Source: Saccharomycopsis phalli (Eukaryota; Ascomycota; Saccharomycetes; Ascoideales; Saccharomycopsidaceae). Taken from it: DNA of 64,000 nt. The DNA is taken from positions 1,426,001-1,490,000 of the forward strand of contig CP073216.1 of NCBI GenBank assembly GCA_020342235.1, given 5' to 3'. Below, piece after piece: positions 1 through 11,559 of this stretch. The notes under the pieces were generated by a model, which was given only the letters and a program-made list of their open reading frames with translations, did not search any database and was not told where the DNA came from. Both the position numbers and the translations under genes were made by a program. Positions within the stretch are counted from its first letter, which is position 1. The number at the start of each line of letters is the position of its first letter.

Positions 1-120
1 TGAATGTCGTGGGTTGTGCTGTTTGATATATTTGAGTGATTTATTGATAAAGTGTTCTGACTGTTGACTAGAAAGTCGTGGTAAGCTGAAGTCACAGTTT
101 GATTCAAGTCAGTTGGGTAT

Positions 121-662
121 CTCGTCAGAGGTTAGTAGATATCTAGTTAGAAGTTGGTAGATATCAAATCAGACATCCTGTCAGATATCTAGTTAGAAGT
201 CAGTTTGATATCTAGTTAGAAGTCAGTTTGATATCTAGTTAGAAGTCAGTTTGATATTTAGTTAGAAGTCAGTTTGATATCTAGTCAGACTTCCTGTCAG
301 GTATCTAGTCAGATATCCAGTCAGACATCCAATCAGAAGTCAGTTAGATATCTAATCAGATATCCAATCAGAAGCCAGTCAGAAGACAGTTAGATATCCA
401 ATTAGTTATCAAATCAAAAGACAGTTAGATATCCAATCAGATATTAAATCAGACATCAATCAGAAGTAAATCAGATCTCCAGTCAGACTCAGTCAGAAGT
501 AAATCAGATATTCAATCAGAAATCATCAGAAATCATCAGAAATCAATCAGATATCCAGTCAGATTCAGTCAGAAGTCAATCAGATATCCAATCAAAGTCA
601 CTCAGATATCCAATCAAAGTCACCAGGAATCATCAGAAATCATCAGAAATCACTAGAAATCA
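121..662. repeat. Degenerate minisatellite (AGATATCCAGTCAGA-like unit)
   Basis: About 540 bp of diverged copies of a unit built from 'agatatc', 'agtcaga' and 'agaagtcagt'. The unit length drifts along the array, so it looks old and repeatedly rearranged. No reading frame runs through it. Confidence 0.85.
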
Positions 663-1311
663 TATCCAATCTCACACATCGAACCACATGTCCAACACAT
701 GTCCAACACACCCAAATACCCATCCATCACAATTCCACCAGTCAATACAACTTCACATTCTCATCTGGTCGCCTATAGTCCGACCATAATGATTCAAATG
801 TGTAGCAGTTAATCCGCAAATTGTGTATTTGTGTAGTACAAAACAATGAAATTCACAAGCCATGCCATAATAATATCATGGCCAATATTCAGACAAATCT
901 CATTCTGCCCAGTCCATTTGTTAATCGATACGCAAATTTCACGAGAAATGTCAGTGCACAAGAGAAATTTCAGTGTGCAAGAGAAATTTCAGTCACAATC
1001 TTCGATCCTAATCCACAACCTCTGCAGCCTCACGTACTTTATCTTCCCACGGGTTAGCAGTATTATGTTTGGATTAAATGTTTACTTCTAGCTGCATTAC
1101 TTGACTCCTGGTAAATTCAATATTGGTAAACCAGGGACACATGGGAAGTGCAAATGCCCAGTGTCTATCTTGTATGTCAGCAAAGGAACTGAAATTTCCT
1201 GGTTATGACATTTGGGTTGGTGAGTGTTGTGCTTGTGTTGATTACTGTTGAAGAATATCAGAGAGTTTACCTGGAGTCTAGATATTAATTAGAGTATTGC
1301 GTATTATTCAA

Positions 1312-1457
1312 CGTGTTCTAGGTGTTATTTAGAATGTTCTAGGTGTTATTTAGAGTGTTTTAGGTGTTATTTAGAGTGTTTTAGGTGTTATTTAGAGTGT
1401 TTTAGGTGTTATTTAGAGTGTTCTAGGTGTTATTTAGAGTATTCTAGGTATTATTTC
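1312..1457. repeat. 21-bp tandem repeat
   Basis: About seven copies of a 21-bp unit (tgttttaggtgttatttaga + g), differing mainly at one or two positions. Non-coding. Confidence 0.85.
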
Positions 1458-1860
1458 AAGCTGTTCTGGTACTATTTCTGGTACTGTTTTGATACTGTTT
1501 TGGTACAGTCTCCGACACTATTTTCCGGAAAATTCATCGTCCATTTTCACTTCCTTGACATCCCCAGCGTCTTGATCTTGATAAACTCCAGACAGACTTT
1601 TGGATTGGATAAATCCAGTTGCTACAAGTCGTGAGCCCATCACGTAACGCGCATCAGGTGAAATGTCACAACTATCCTTTTCTAGAAGTATGCAACTGAA
1701 ATTATTCTTCCAGTATGGTTTCATCATAGTGGGGACGAAACTTTATGTTGCTGCATTGTGATAAGAAGTTGTGCTGAAAGTGATAAGAAGTCGTGCAGAC
1801 AGCTGATAAGAAGTCGTGCAGAAAAGTGTCATTAGAAATGTGGTTCAAAGTTTAATCAAT

Positions 1861-1950
1861 GAGCACTTGACGAGCACTTGACGAGCACTTGACGAGCACT
1901 TGACGAGCACTTCAAGAGTTTTCAAAGAGCCTCAAAGAGCCTCAAAGAGT
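1861..1950. repeat. 11-bp tandem repeat followed by 10-bp repeat
   Basis: Five near-perfect copies of gagcacttgac (11 bp), then after a short spacer three copies of caaagagcct (10 bp). Confidence 0.9.
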
Positions 1951-3246
1951 CAAAACTGCTCAAAACTGCGATACCATGACGTGCAAACCCACTTCCAACC
2001 CCTTGGTGCTTATGTATTTTCAAAATGGCAGTTGCCATTTATTAGATCTTGGCACAACGTATGGCACTACCCTCATGACTTCTCCACATTCTTATCAGGC
2101 AAATAGATCATCAAGGTTCACGGCATATTGTAAAGGAGATACCGAGAAAATGCTCAAACTCTTAAATAAGCATCGAATATTCCAAGTTGCTCAAACAAAT
2201 TGCAAGGGATTGCCAAGTTGCCCTAGCAATTTGCAAGGGACCGTCAAGTTGCCTGTACATATTTCCCGAGACTCGATTTCCACATGGCCAAGTCAAGAAA
2301 ACTCTCGATGGAAAGGACTCGTGGCCCAGTAGAACTATTTGGAGTGTAATCATCCGTATAGAGCCTTATGGTTTCGGTTTCACCGTATGCATACCTCTGG
2401 ACAGTGAGACAAAGACCCAAGTACTGGTGTTTGATCCCTGCCATTCCTGAAACAGAAATTAGAGTGCCCGTAGTCGCAGGCAGAGACATCAAATGCTCAA
2501 CAAGTCTTGGTTGTCAAATCACAAAGACTCGTGGGGCTGCAAATTCACGACATTTGACATGCAAGCAACACGCCATACGGAACACCTGGATAGGACAGGT
2601 TTGCAAAAGGCATTTTAAACAATGAAGTGAACTGTGTGGTTTGGTGATGAATATGGTATAGAAGGAGTTGTTGGTATGAAATCGTTGCCAGAGACATACC
2701 AAGGACAGATATACCAAAGTGCATTACTAATGACATACCAATCACCACAGAACTGGGCCATGGCCAGAAATGAAACAGCATCAACGCAAAAACCAACTAG
2801 AGACCTAAACACCTGTCGGTACCTATTAATAGCTACTTAGACACTTGCTCTTGTCAGATACTTGTCAGAACTTGAATGTGAGACACTTGACAGACACTTT
2901 CCGGTAAGACATTGGCCATACGAACTACGATGGTACCCATGGTTGTTCAATACTGGGGCACTTTTGTTCAAAACGGGCTGAATACGACAATTTCTCGGTT
3001 GGCAGGACAGTGTGCTGGAAGCAAACAGCAGAATCCCAGAGGGTTGCCATTGCGTGTGGGTTTTAATCAATGTTTTTTAGATGAATGTTCTTACCAAGAC
3101 TTTGTATTGTTGCAAATAATGGCAATTCACTTTTGTAACATGGTATTTTTCTGATGAGACTTGATATTTGCAGTGAGGAATTCTCTGAATATGGGCAGAG
3201 GTTGCTTTGGTGTAGAAACATGGCTGATTTAGCAGGTCTCTGCGTT

Positions 3247-3361
3247 GTCCAGAGTATTGTAGGAGTATTGTAGGAGTATTGTAGGAGTATTGTCTGTGTA
3301 TTTTCCAAAGTATTGTCCAGAGTATTGTCTAAGTATTGTCCAGGGCATTGTCCAGAGTGTT
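3247..3361. repeat. 11-bp tandem repeat (GAGTATTGTAG)
   Basis: Four exact copies of an 11-bp unit followed by decayed versions ending in 'tattgtcca'. Confidence 0.85.
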
Positions 3362-3614
3362 GTACCCTTGTAAGTAATGATAGTGACTTTGCTATGGTGA
3401 TACGACGTTCACAGTGCCAGTTAGTCGGACTGCTTTTGACAATGAGGTTGGATATTGTTCATTTCAGTCCTTGATTACAACCCAGTCTCTGTGAGGTAAT
3501 GGATGGTGGAATACTTTATGGTTATCATTGGAATGTAAAATAATCCTGTTATGCGTGTTTCTCATTTCAGTGAGGAGCCAATCAGTGAAACGATTTATTA
3601 TCGTGGAAAGCCTT

Positions 3615-3692
3615 TTTCTGTGAAAGCCTGTTCTATGGAAGTCTGTTCCATGAAAGCCTGTTCCATGAAAGCCTGTTCCATGAAAGCCTTGT
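3615..3692. repeat. 15-bp tandem repeat
   Basis: About five copies of gaaagcctgttccat; the last three are identical. Confidence 0.85.
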
Positions 3693-4418
3693 GCTGTGTA
3701 AAACCAGTTCATCTATAATCTGTTAGTACTTGCTTGTCAACTCGTGTTGTAACTCGTAATGGAAGCGTAGAAATCACCCGAGTCATAGGCCAAACGACCA
3801 TTCTAGTATATAAAGCCTTTGTAATATCTCGATATACAATATGACCGATTTACACACCATTGGAATAAGCAGAATGACAAGTCCTCAAGGCACATTTGTC
3901 GCGTAACTCGTATCAAACCGGTTTAAATCTCTTGTACTGGCCCTCAAATGACAAGTGCTTGGAATTATTCACCAACTTAAAGGGAAAGAAGGTCAAGCAT
4001 TGAATACTAGACAGGAGAACGGCTTGGAGTTGGTTTTGGAGCTGCATAAGTGATGGATTAGGCACCAAGTCATGTGTCCAGGACCAGGCATTTCTCGACG
4101 GATTACCGCGTAATAATTTGCTGTCGATAGATTAACATGTAGTAATTTGCTGGTGATGAAATATTCAGGATATGAGCAACGTTGCGAGATACGGGGACGT
4201 GTACTCACTGTAGCGAAATGTACACACTGGGAAAATAGCCGCACCACATGTGGACACTGGAAGTACAATGTAAATGGAAAAGTGGATAATTTCACGAGAC
4301 TATTTTGAGGACAAAGTCCGGACCAAGAAAATAGGGAGAACAAATCGGATAGGCAACGGTTAGTGAGTATGCTACAGGCAGATGTAGAGCGCATGGAATA
4401 AACTGTAGGAAAGAGGTG

Positions 4419-6119
4419 TCACAGGCCCGCGTTGGAGGTGAAATTTACAAAGTGGGGGCCCTTGAATTCGTGGTCGCACAACAAGTCTGCGAAACTCGAC
4501 GAGCGGTCGTCGAGCGAGAAGTCGTTGAATTGAAGAAGAGTGTCTGGAGGAACGAGGGGGTCTAGGTGGAATGAGTTTGAGTCTAGCAGGGAGAAGAAGT
4601 CGTTGAAGAAAGCCTCACATGGGGTTGCGGGGATACTTCTGGAGATGTGCAGAGGGTGTTCGCTGGATATTGAGAGTCTGGCTTGGTCGGGGTGTGTAGT
4701 TGTGTTGTTTTCGCTTGGAGGTTTTTCTCTATTTTGCCTATTTTTTTTATTTTCTCTAGGCTCTCTCTCTCTATTTTCTCTATTTTTTCTTTCTCTATTC
4801 ACACTATTTTGTCTCCCTCTGATTAGCTTCTTGTCTCCATTTGATATATTCTCTCTGTTTTGCATCTCTCTGTTTTGCTCAATCTTTATTGAAGGTCCCT
4901 GGTGGATTTGCGGTGCTGGAGGGGGGTCTGTTATGAGAACCTGGCCAGAGGGGGATATTTTCATGGATATTTGACGAGTTGTGGAATGCTGGTAGGGCGA
5001 GTGGATCATTTGGGCGGGGATTGGCACTTGGGGAGGGATTTGCATCATGGGCATGGGTGCTTGGACGGCAAAAGGGAATTGGTTGGGGAGGAATTGCGAT
5101 TGGGTAGGGGAATGGATTTGATGGGGATGGATTTGTGGTTGGATTTGGGACTGTAGTTGATGGGACTGTAATTGGTGGGACTGTAATTGTATTTGGTTAT
5201 GCATTTTGTGAATGTGTGGATCATGGTGTTGTCTAGTGTGAGATTGTTGTTGTCTAGTGTGAGATTGTTGTTGTCTAGTGTGAGATTGGTGTTGTTTAGT
5301 ATGAGATTGGTGTTGTTTAGTATGATTTTGATGTTGTATAGTGTGGGATTGTACTTGATTCTGAGAAACCAGATTCATGCTCTGAGAAACTTGTCCTTGA
5401 TTCTGAGGAACCAGATTCATGTTCTGAGAAACCAGGTTGATGTTCTGATTCCCCAGATTCAGATTCAGATTCAAATTCAAATTCAAATTCAGACTCAGAC
5501 CCAGACCCAGAATCACACCCTTGAGGCCCTTACTCACCCGACCCCGGTCAGGAACCTTTTTAAACTGCCTGCTCTTGGAATATATCTTATTTGTATACTG
5601 GAACCGCCCTGGCTCCGGCGAAACCAACCGCAAGGACGAATAATCGACCCTGGAAAGATCACTGTGCTCGTACAAGTACAAATGGTACCACTCCAAATAA
5701 TGGTACCAGTTGGACATAAACATCAACTTGACGCAGGACAACTTGCGGAAATTGCGCACAAGCACGGCACGATTGGGGCCCCTGCCCTTGAAGAAGTCAG
5801 TCAAGTTGTCCTCGTCATTGTAAAACTCAAAGTGGCCGTCCTCAGAACTCCATCGGATGCCCGTGGAGTTGTCACGGATGTCCAACCAGGTTTTGTGGTC
5901 CTTCATAAAGACGTCGCGGAAATGGGACACCAACTTGTTGCGGTCGAATTTGCTTGCCTTGTCGGGGAACTCAGCTGTCAATTTTGTGCCAATGGAGGCC
6001 CATTGGGAGCTGGAAAAGGTCTTGGTCAAGACGTAGTGGCTGTCGACCTCTTGTATGGCGAAACGGGCCAAGGCACAGTTCATTTCCGGCCCCCAGCGGG
6101 AGAAGTTGCGCTCGGACAT
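4419..6119 (-). CDS. Myb/SANT-like domain protein, Q/N/H-rich
   Basis: A probable nuclear DNA-binding or chromatin protein of about 566 aa, starting at MSERNFSRWG. The first ~115 residues resemble the Myb/SANT-like domain of fungal and plant proteins: spaced tryptophans (RWGPEMN, SQWASIG, KTWLDI, GIRWSSEDG) and an FRDVF-MKDH helix. Then come basic residues, an Asn-Leu dipeptide run, and a long Gln/His/Asn-rich low-complexity segment that includes a 7-residue QSHTRQQ-type repeat (21 bp in DNA). A structured, Phe-rich C-terminal ~80 residues follows. The frame stays open upstream to 6473, but that part lies inside BMT5 and is a shadow. The 5' end overlaps the open BMT5 frame on the same strand, so the promoter would lie in or beside BMT5. 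No close S. cerevisiae counterpart recognised. Domain call moderately sure; function inferred. Confidence 0.7.
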   Translation of the reverse strand: MSERNFSRWGPEMNCALARFAIQEVDSHYVLTKTFSSSQWASIGTKLTAEFPDKASKFDRNKLVSHFRDVFMKDHKTWLDIRDNSTGIRWSSEDGHFEFYNDEDNLTDFFKGRGPNRAVLVRNFRKLSCVKLMFMSNWYHYLEWYHLYLYEHSDLSRVDYSSLRLVSPEPGRFQYTNKIYSKSRQFKKVPDRGRVSKGLKGVILGLGLSLNLNLNLNLNLNLGNQNINLVSQNMNLVPQNQGQVSQSMNLVSQNQVQSHTIQHQNHTKQHQSHTKQHQSHTRQQQSHTRQQQSHTRQHHDPHIHKMHNQIQLQSHQLQSHQLQSQIQPQIHPHQIHSPTQSQFLPNQFPFAVQAPMPMMQIPPQVPIPAQMIHSPYQHSTTRQISMKISPSGQVLITDPPPAPQIHQGPSIKIEQNREMQNRENISNGDKKLIRGRQNSVNRERKNRENREREPRENKKNRQNREKPPSENNTTTHPDQARLSISSEHPLHISRSIPATPCEAFFNDFFSLLDSNSFHLDPLVPPDTLLQFNDFSLDDRSSSFADLLCDHEFKGPHFVNFTSNAGL

Positions 6120-7020
6120 GCTGCTGAAGATAAAACTGGCAAGAAGGCGGTAAATCACCATTGACGTTTGAGCAAAGAAACAGCCATGATGGAGGCCCGC
6201 CTGGTGTGGGGCCCTGGCCTGCTGCACCGGGCTGCATTTGCAAAAGGCAATCATGGCCTGCGTGTGCGTGCAGGCGTCTACAGTTGCAGTTTTCAAACAT
6301 GTATATTCGGGCCTCCCGAAGCTGTGCCGGCCGCGTTGTCCCGGCTTCGCTGTTTGTGCGCCGGTGCTCGTACCCAGGAAACGCCGCCCACTCAAACCGG
6401 CCCGTCCGCACCGCCACAAGCCCGGCCCGCCGCGCAAGCCCCTTGATGTCCCACCGCTCGTACGGCTCTCCACAAAACAAACTCACACCCACCCGGAACC
6501 GCTTGCGCACAAACCGCTTGCACGACGCGAAAAAGTCCCCCATCAATTTCTGGTGGTTCGCGACATTCCGCTCAACATCCTTGGTTCCCCGCCCGTCGTG
6601 CGGGAAGTTGAACACAATCACGTCCACCCGGTCCCGGAGCGCCAGCTGCGGCCCAAGACCGCCTTCCAAATCCCGGCCGTCCACCTCAAACCGGCACTCG
6701 ACGCCCATCTGCCGGAGCCGCTCGTGGTTCGCGGCAAAGGACAGCGGATACTTCCGGGCCAACACCTCTGGCAGATCGTACGACGTGGCGACCAAATTGC
6801 GCGGCTCGACTTTGTGGTGCTCGACGATGGACACTGCGTAGGAAAAGTCGCCGTCACCGACCAACAAGACGACGTCGGAGGCGGCGAACGGCACGAGGAT
6901 CTGGCTTTGCTGCCGGGGCTTCTGCTTTTTGCGCGGCGGCTGCTTCTCGCGCTGCCGCTGGAGCCGCGCCACCTCCTGCTGGCGCCTCAAGGCGCTCTTC
7001 AATCCCTTGTTGTGGCCCAT
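5971..7020 (-). CDS. BMT5: 25S rRNA uridine-N3 methyltransferase Bmt5-like
   Basis: Predicted nucleolar SAM-dependent methyltransferase of the DUF2431/Rossmann family; yeast Bmt5 modifies U2634 of 25S rRNA. The start at MGHNKGLKSALRRQ is followed by a lysine/arginine-rich stretch and then the SAM motif LLVGDGDFSYA. NFPHDGRG (family NFPH motif), a central SLFCGEPYERWDIK segment and HRRTNSE complete the core, which ends near ARIYMFE, roughly where the known protein ends. Here the frame continues about 100 residues with unlike, Cys/Pro/His-rich composition and overlaps the first ~150 bp of the downstream gene. The tail may be genuine, or a frame error or splice may remove it. Local GC is much higher than in the flanks. 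Core assignment confident, C-terminus not. Confidence 0.85.
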   Translation of the reverse strand: MGHNKGLKSALRRQQEVARLQRQREKQPPRKKQKPRQQSQILVPFAASDVVLLVGDGDFSYAVSIVEHHKVEPRNLVATSYDLPEVLARKYPLSFAANHERLRQMGVECRFEVDGRDLEGGLGPQLALRDRVDVIVFNFPHDGRGTKDVERNVANHQKLMGDFFASCKRFVRKRFRVGVSLFCGEPYERWDIKGLARRAGLVAVRTGRFEWAAFPGYEHRRTNSEAGTTRPAQLREARIYMFENCNCRRLHAHAGHDCLLQMQPGAAGQGPTPGGPPSWLFLCSNVNGDLPPSCQFYLQQHVRAQLLPLGAGNELCLGPFRHTRGRQPLRLDQDLFQLPMGLHWHKIDS

Positions 7021-7365
7021 GGAGAAGATGTTTTTTGAAAATTCACATGACGCATACACCTGCCGTGGCATGCATGGGCGCCAGGAGTCAGATTCTCTTG
7101 GGACGCGTCTCCGTGCAGCGCCGCCCCTCTGCACCCACAACTTTCATTTCCAATCCGGCGGCTTCCCCCCACACACCCCCGAATTTCCTTGGCGGTGGTT
7201 CAGAGCCGGTCCCAATATGGGCGACATGTCGATGCGCTCTGGCTTGGTGTTTCTCGCCTTTGCTTCTGCGCCAGACACGCGGGAATCGCACGCCAAGTGG
7301 GAAAGTTTATTAAGGTTACACTTGAAGTATTCAGCTGTCAAACTAGGATTGACGATTGGCATGGA

Positions 7366-7520
7366 TAAGGGAGGGGGAAAGGAGGGGGAAGCGAAGGAAA
7401 GCAAATGGAAGAGAAGATAGAAGCAAAGAGAAAAGAGAAGGAAAGAATGGATGAAAAAGGAACAAAGAACAAAGGAACAAAGGCAGTAGAGGGAGGAATG
7501 AGGGTGGGAAAAAAAAAGAG
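7366..7520. repeat. Purine-rich tract
   Basis: About 150 bp almost purely A and G on the plus strand (ggaggggaag-type), just upstream of BMT5. It may disfavour nucleosomes; no unit repeats exactly. Confidence 0.6.
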
Positions 7521-7954
7521 AAAACACACATACACCTGCACACGCCGACACACGGCCACACCCAGCCACACCCAGCCAAACGGGAAATACTGCAACTACA
7601 CATGAGACAGCGGCAAATGAAACCTACAGTTGAAGATTTGCACATAATGGCAGCTCCAAAATAATAGCATTGTGGAATTTTGGTTCGATCTAACCAGATG
7701 ACTCAATTAATCCCATTGTGGTGATCTTTCCTGGTTAATTCCGGGTGTATAAAACATTCATGCCGCTTGGCCCATCGCCAAATAATCGCGTACCACTTGA
7801 GCTCGTGCAGGTTTCCCTCGCTTGGGTATGCATAGGCGGAACCAGACTTTCATCCCGGCTACTCCATATACTCTTTTTAGCCTTTTCAGCAACCTCGTTT
7901 CTTGATCAGCAACTTGTAGTGTGGCAGGCCAATGGATTGGTTACAAGTATATTA

Positions 7955-8190
7955 GATATTTCTTGCTATTCCTTGTTATTCCTCGGCTATTTCTTGCTAT
8001 TTCTTGGCTATTACTTTGATTATTTCTTGCTATTTCTTGGCTATTACTTTGATTATTCCTTGATCATTTCTTGCCATTTCTTGCTATTCCTTACCATTCC
8101 TTACCATTCCTTCCCATTTCTTGCCATTCCTTCCCATTCCTTCCCATTTCTTGCCATTTCTTGCCATTCCTTGCCATTCCATTTCTCATG
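7955..8190. repeat. Degenerate 10-bp pyrimidine-rich repeat
   Basis: Runs of 'ttgctatttc' and 'ccattccttc' variants form a drifting tandem array of about 230 bp. Confidence 0.8.
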
Positions 8191-8555
8191 CCCAATATGA
8201 GGGGAACAAGCTCAAACTGCCCAAATCATGCTGTGGACATCTAGATTTCCTCACTCTTGTGCAATGCTTTCAACTTGTCTGGCATTTAATAGCCTCTTTA
8301 TGCGTGCTTCCTCCAGCTGGGTAATGTGAAATGGGCTACTTCTCCAGACCTGGCACTTTTGCGTCGAGTCAGTTTGGATGTGGTTTACTAGGCTTGTTGG
8401 TGATTGTATGTTCCCTATCAAGTACACTGGTTGCCTCTTTTGAATTGTATATTGTGTGGTGTAAGAGTATCGTTTGATTTGTCCGTATCATGTGTATGAG
8501 TGTCAGGTTGTTATGGGTTATCCGGGGCCTATTCGAGGTGAGTTATGTATTCTGG

Positions 8556-9010
8556 GTCTATTACCTTCAGTCTACTGGGTCTGTTACCTCCAGTCTACTG
8601 AGTCTCCTACTTCCAGTCTACTCCCAGCCTGTTTTCTACCAATCTACTCTTCTCAGCCCAACCACTCCCAGTCGGTTTAATCTGGATCTGCTCACTCCTA
8701 GTTTGTTTATTCCAAGTCTGCTTACTCCTAATATACTCTTCTGAGTCTATTTACTCCCAGTTTGCTTATTCTGAGTCTGCTTACTCCCAATCTACTCTCT
8801 GAGTCTGCTTACCCCTTGTCTGCTTATTTTGGATCATTTTCTCCGAGTCTGCTTATTCTGGGTCCATTTATCCCCAATCTACTCTCCGAGTCTACTTAGT
8901 CCCAGTTTGCTTATTCTAGGTCCGTTATCCCCAATCTACTCACCAAGTCTACTTACTCCTGGTCTGTTTATTCTGTATCGTTTTCTCCCAGTTTGCCTAT
9001 TCCAAGTCCA
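8556..9010. repeat. Degenerate minisatellite (TACTCCCAGTTTGCTTATTC-like)
   Basis: About 450 bp of diverged copies of 'gtctgcttactccca' and 'gtttgcttattctga' elements. It ends about 50 bp before the SINE target site. Confidence 0.8.
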
Positions 9011-9068
9011 TTTACACCACTCTATTCTCCTAATTCTAATTCATTTCATAATAATTACAATATCCTCA

Positions 9069-9555
9069 GGGGCAGGAGGTTTGGCCGAATGGAGGGGCAG
9101 GAGGTTTGGCCGAATGGAAAACACCTCATGCCTTATGGAGGGCGCATCATGAGGTAGTTACCGGGTTCGAGCCCCACCAAACCGCCCCAATACTCAAGAA
9201 AGTCTCCAGAAAGAGCACACTACGCCTCAGAAGGGCAATACAAGGAAGTCTCGCAAACGAGCAATGAACGACCCCGACGAGTCGTGCGCCCATCGTCACG
9301 AGATTCAGCGGCCGGATAGCGCCGGCATTTAGCCGAAGGATGGCCAGGCTTCTCGCATAACCAATAGCCAGTCACGTTAAACCACTAACAACACTGCTCC
9401 CATTGAAGTTTTTCAGCCCATATAACCGTTTAGGGTTATAAAGGGTTTTCTTCAATAGAATGCTGCCTCAGGATGTTCCTGAGTGAAAATATATCTGTCG
9501 AATCACCGTGTTTCCGGAGACAATATATAGCTAAATACAGAACTAAATATACTTA
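9069..9555 (+). mobile_element. SINE, family 1 (copy A), full length
   Basis: tRNA-derived short retroposon. The head has a Pol III A box (tggccgaatgg) and B box (ggttcgagccc), and its ends can pair as an acceptor-like stem (GGGGCAG with CCGCCCC, one mismatch). The ~94-nt head resembles a class II (Leu/Ser) tRNA. A unique body follows, then a 3' part of about 230 bp ending in gctaaatacagaactaaata. It is flanked by a 12-bp target-site duplication, acaatatcctca, at 9057-9068 and 9556-9567. By eye the body is identical to copy B at 23.6 kb, so both are young. The first 25 bp are duplicated in tandem at the 5' end. Confidence 0.9.
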
Positions 9556-10075
9556 ACAATATCCTCATCATCTGCCTGCTACCAAAGTATCATCAACCCT
9601 TGTCCAATGGAATAGCCCTACAACTCACTTCTTGGACAATCTACAACTCACTCGGCCAATGCTCTCTAAATTGGTTCAAACTAAAGTCGTTTTGTCATCC
9701 ATCAGGTCCACTGTGAATTCATTCCAATTGATTCTCTGCTCCGACAATAGTAACCCATTAAATCATTGCCCAATACAACAGTCTCGTTATTTCAATTTGC
9801 AGGCGTAGTCTATAAGCGATACACGACAATGTCTCATCATACACAACCACAAGGCGCAATTTCTTTCATACCACCTTTGGATAGCGCAAATGATCAAGGG
9901 TGATTTAGTATCCAATGATTGGCTCACTTTTGCTCCTTCAGAACGAGGTATTCATTCTTGCTTCAAAAGAAAAACTCCAAATCTCCGTTTTGCCTCAAAC
10001 AACGGAGCGCAATAGCTTGAAAGTATAACCTCTAGTGGACACCATTTCTTTTCTTGGGAGGAAATTTAAACCAAA

Positions 10076-10245
10076 ATGACATTTCCAAGGTCTACAATTG
10101 GATGATTCCAGAGATGGTACAACTCGGAATTGGTGATTGAGCTTGGGTTGGCTGAGGTGATTGAACTTGGATTGGCTAGGTGTTGGTGATTGAACTTGGA
10201 TTAACTGGAATAGGCAATTGCAGCTTGGATTGGATGGGGTGATTA
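10076..10245. repeat. Degenerate repeat (GATTGAACTTGGATTGG-like)
   Basis: Several diverged copies of a roughly 25-bp unit containing 'tgattgaacttggattggct'. Confidence 0.7.
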
Positions 10246-10439
10246 TACTTGGAAATGTCAATTGGTTTGGGGGCGTGACTATGTAAACTGCAAGTTGTTT
10301 TATATTCTTGTCTGATGAATGAAGATGAAAATTAGAAGTTGGCGAGGAGATTAACAAGTTGATTGATTGATTGATAAGGATCCACAAAGAACTAGGCATT
10401 GGTTTTAGAGCTGGATACCTTGTCGAGTGGTTGATGATG

Positions 10440-10690
10440 ACTGATGACCATGTATATCAAAGATGAGTAACAAGTATGGGTGAGTCAAGAATGAGTATCG
10501 AGAATGAGTATCGAGAATGAGTAACAAGAATGGGTGAATCAAGAATGAGTATCAAGAAGAAGTATCAAGAAGAAGCATCAAGAAGAAGTATCAAGGCAAG
10601 AATATCAAGACAAAAATATCAAATCACCCATCAAAACAAGAATATCAAATCACTCATCAAGACAGCTTCAAAACAAAATTGAAAACAATT
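10440..10690. repeat. Degenerate repeat (GAGTATCAAGAA-like)
   Basis: A purine-rich array of 'gagtatcaagaa', 'aagtatcaagaag' and 'aatatcaaatcac' variants, about 250 bp. Confidence 0.75.
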
Positions 10691-11559
10691 GCCAACTCAC
10701 CTAACCTATAATTCATTTCCAAACCTTTCCGGCCCCACAACTATTCCATCCACCTCATTATACAACCACTCAATACGATTCTCAGCCAAAACCAATCATC
10801 TCATTCTCCCAACATAAAAAAATACCAGCCCAAAGACACTGGATCATTCAAGCCTAGGACCTGACTGTGGCACATGACCTTCCCCCAGAATCTTCTGCAA
10901 CACATTTTAGCTTTGGACGATTCTCCATGCACTAGCTGATTTTACAATCATGCTCTCCTGACGGTCTTTTTTCGTCACATCTTACCACCATTACAGACCA
11001 AGCAGAATGTGCTGGCGGTGCGATTAGACATGCACAAGATCCCAAATAAAGGTGACACAGATGTACCAGTTGATAAACCTACATATTGCCAAACCGAATA
11101 ATCTAGCAAACACACTTCTCCATTACCACTATAAACATAATGATACTCTGTTGCTATGATACGAGTGATGCATGTAAGAGTCAAGCCAGTTTATGCAGCA
11201 TCTACAATACGGGTATCTACAATTGTTTAGCAAGGTAAGGGTGGTGGACGGTACCTTAATCGAAAACGGGCTCATACCAGGACGCTGCCTATACACAAAT
11301 ACCCCAGTGAGACTAGAGCTTTTTTTCAGGGGCCAATTCACGGTCCACAATTGTGCTCAACCAACTGGGTTTTTGTGACTCGCTTGTACGATGCACTGCT
11401 GCTAAGCGGTGCAGCAACCAGATAAAAATAGAATCATGTCTGAGATTTTTATGTCCCAAAACCTTATCATGCCGGTTTGAGACACCAAGACAGGAGATAA
11501 TTCCGGGTTCGACTTATTACCTTTGTTGCAAACTACAAACAACAGCGTACAGCTAAACA

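Larger units (their letters stand above)
1..4418. other. Gene-free left end with minisatellites
   Basis: No convincing gene is visible. Short open frames on both strands lack recognisable motifs and overlap each other. The stretch is AT-rich and carries several separate tandem-repeat tracts (listed individually). The part nearest the SANT gene, about 3.7-4.4 kb, shows nothing I can name. Confidence 0.6.

Noticed and set aside
3993-4394. 133-codon minus-strand ORF
   Set aside because: Cys/Ser-rich low-information translation with no motif; begins 25 bp from the SANT gene stop but shows no sign of selection.
5187-6164. 325-codon plus-strand ORF over the SANT gene
   Set aside because: Shadow frame of repeat-rich coding sequence; no domain, while the minus strand has a recognisable one.
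9069-9165. tRNA gene call for the SINE head
   Set aside because: A and B boxes are present, but the anticodon arm is not tRNA-like and the sequence continues into a repeated body with target duplications.
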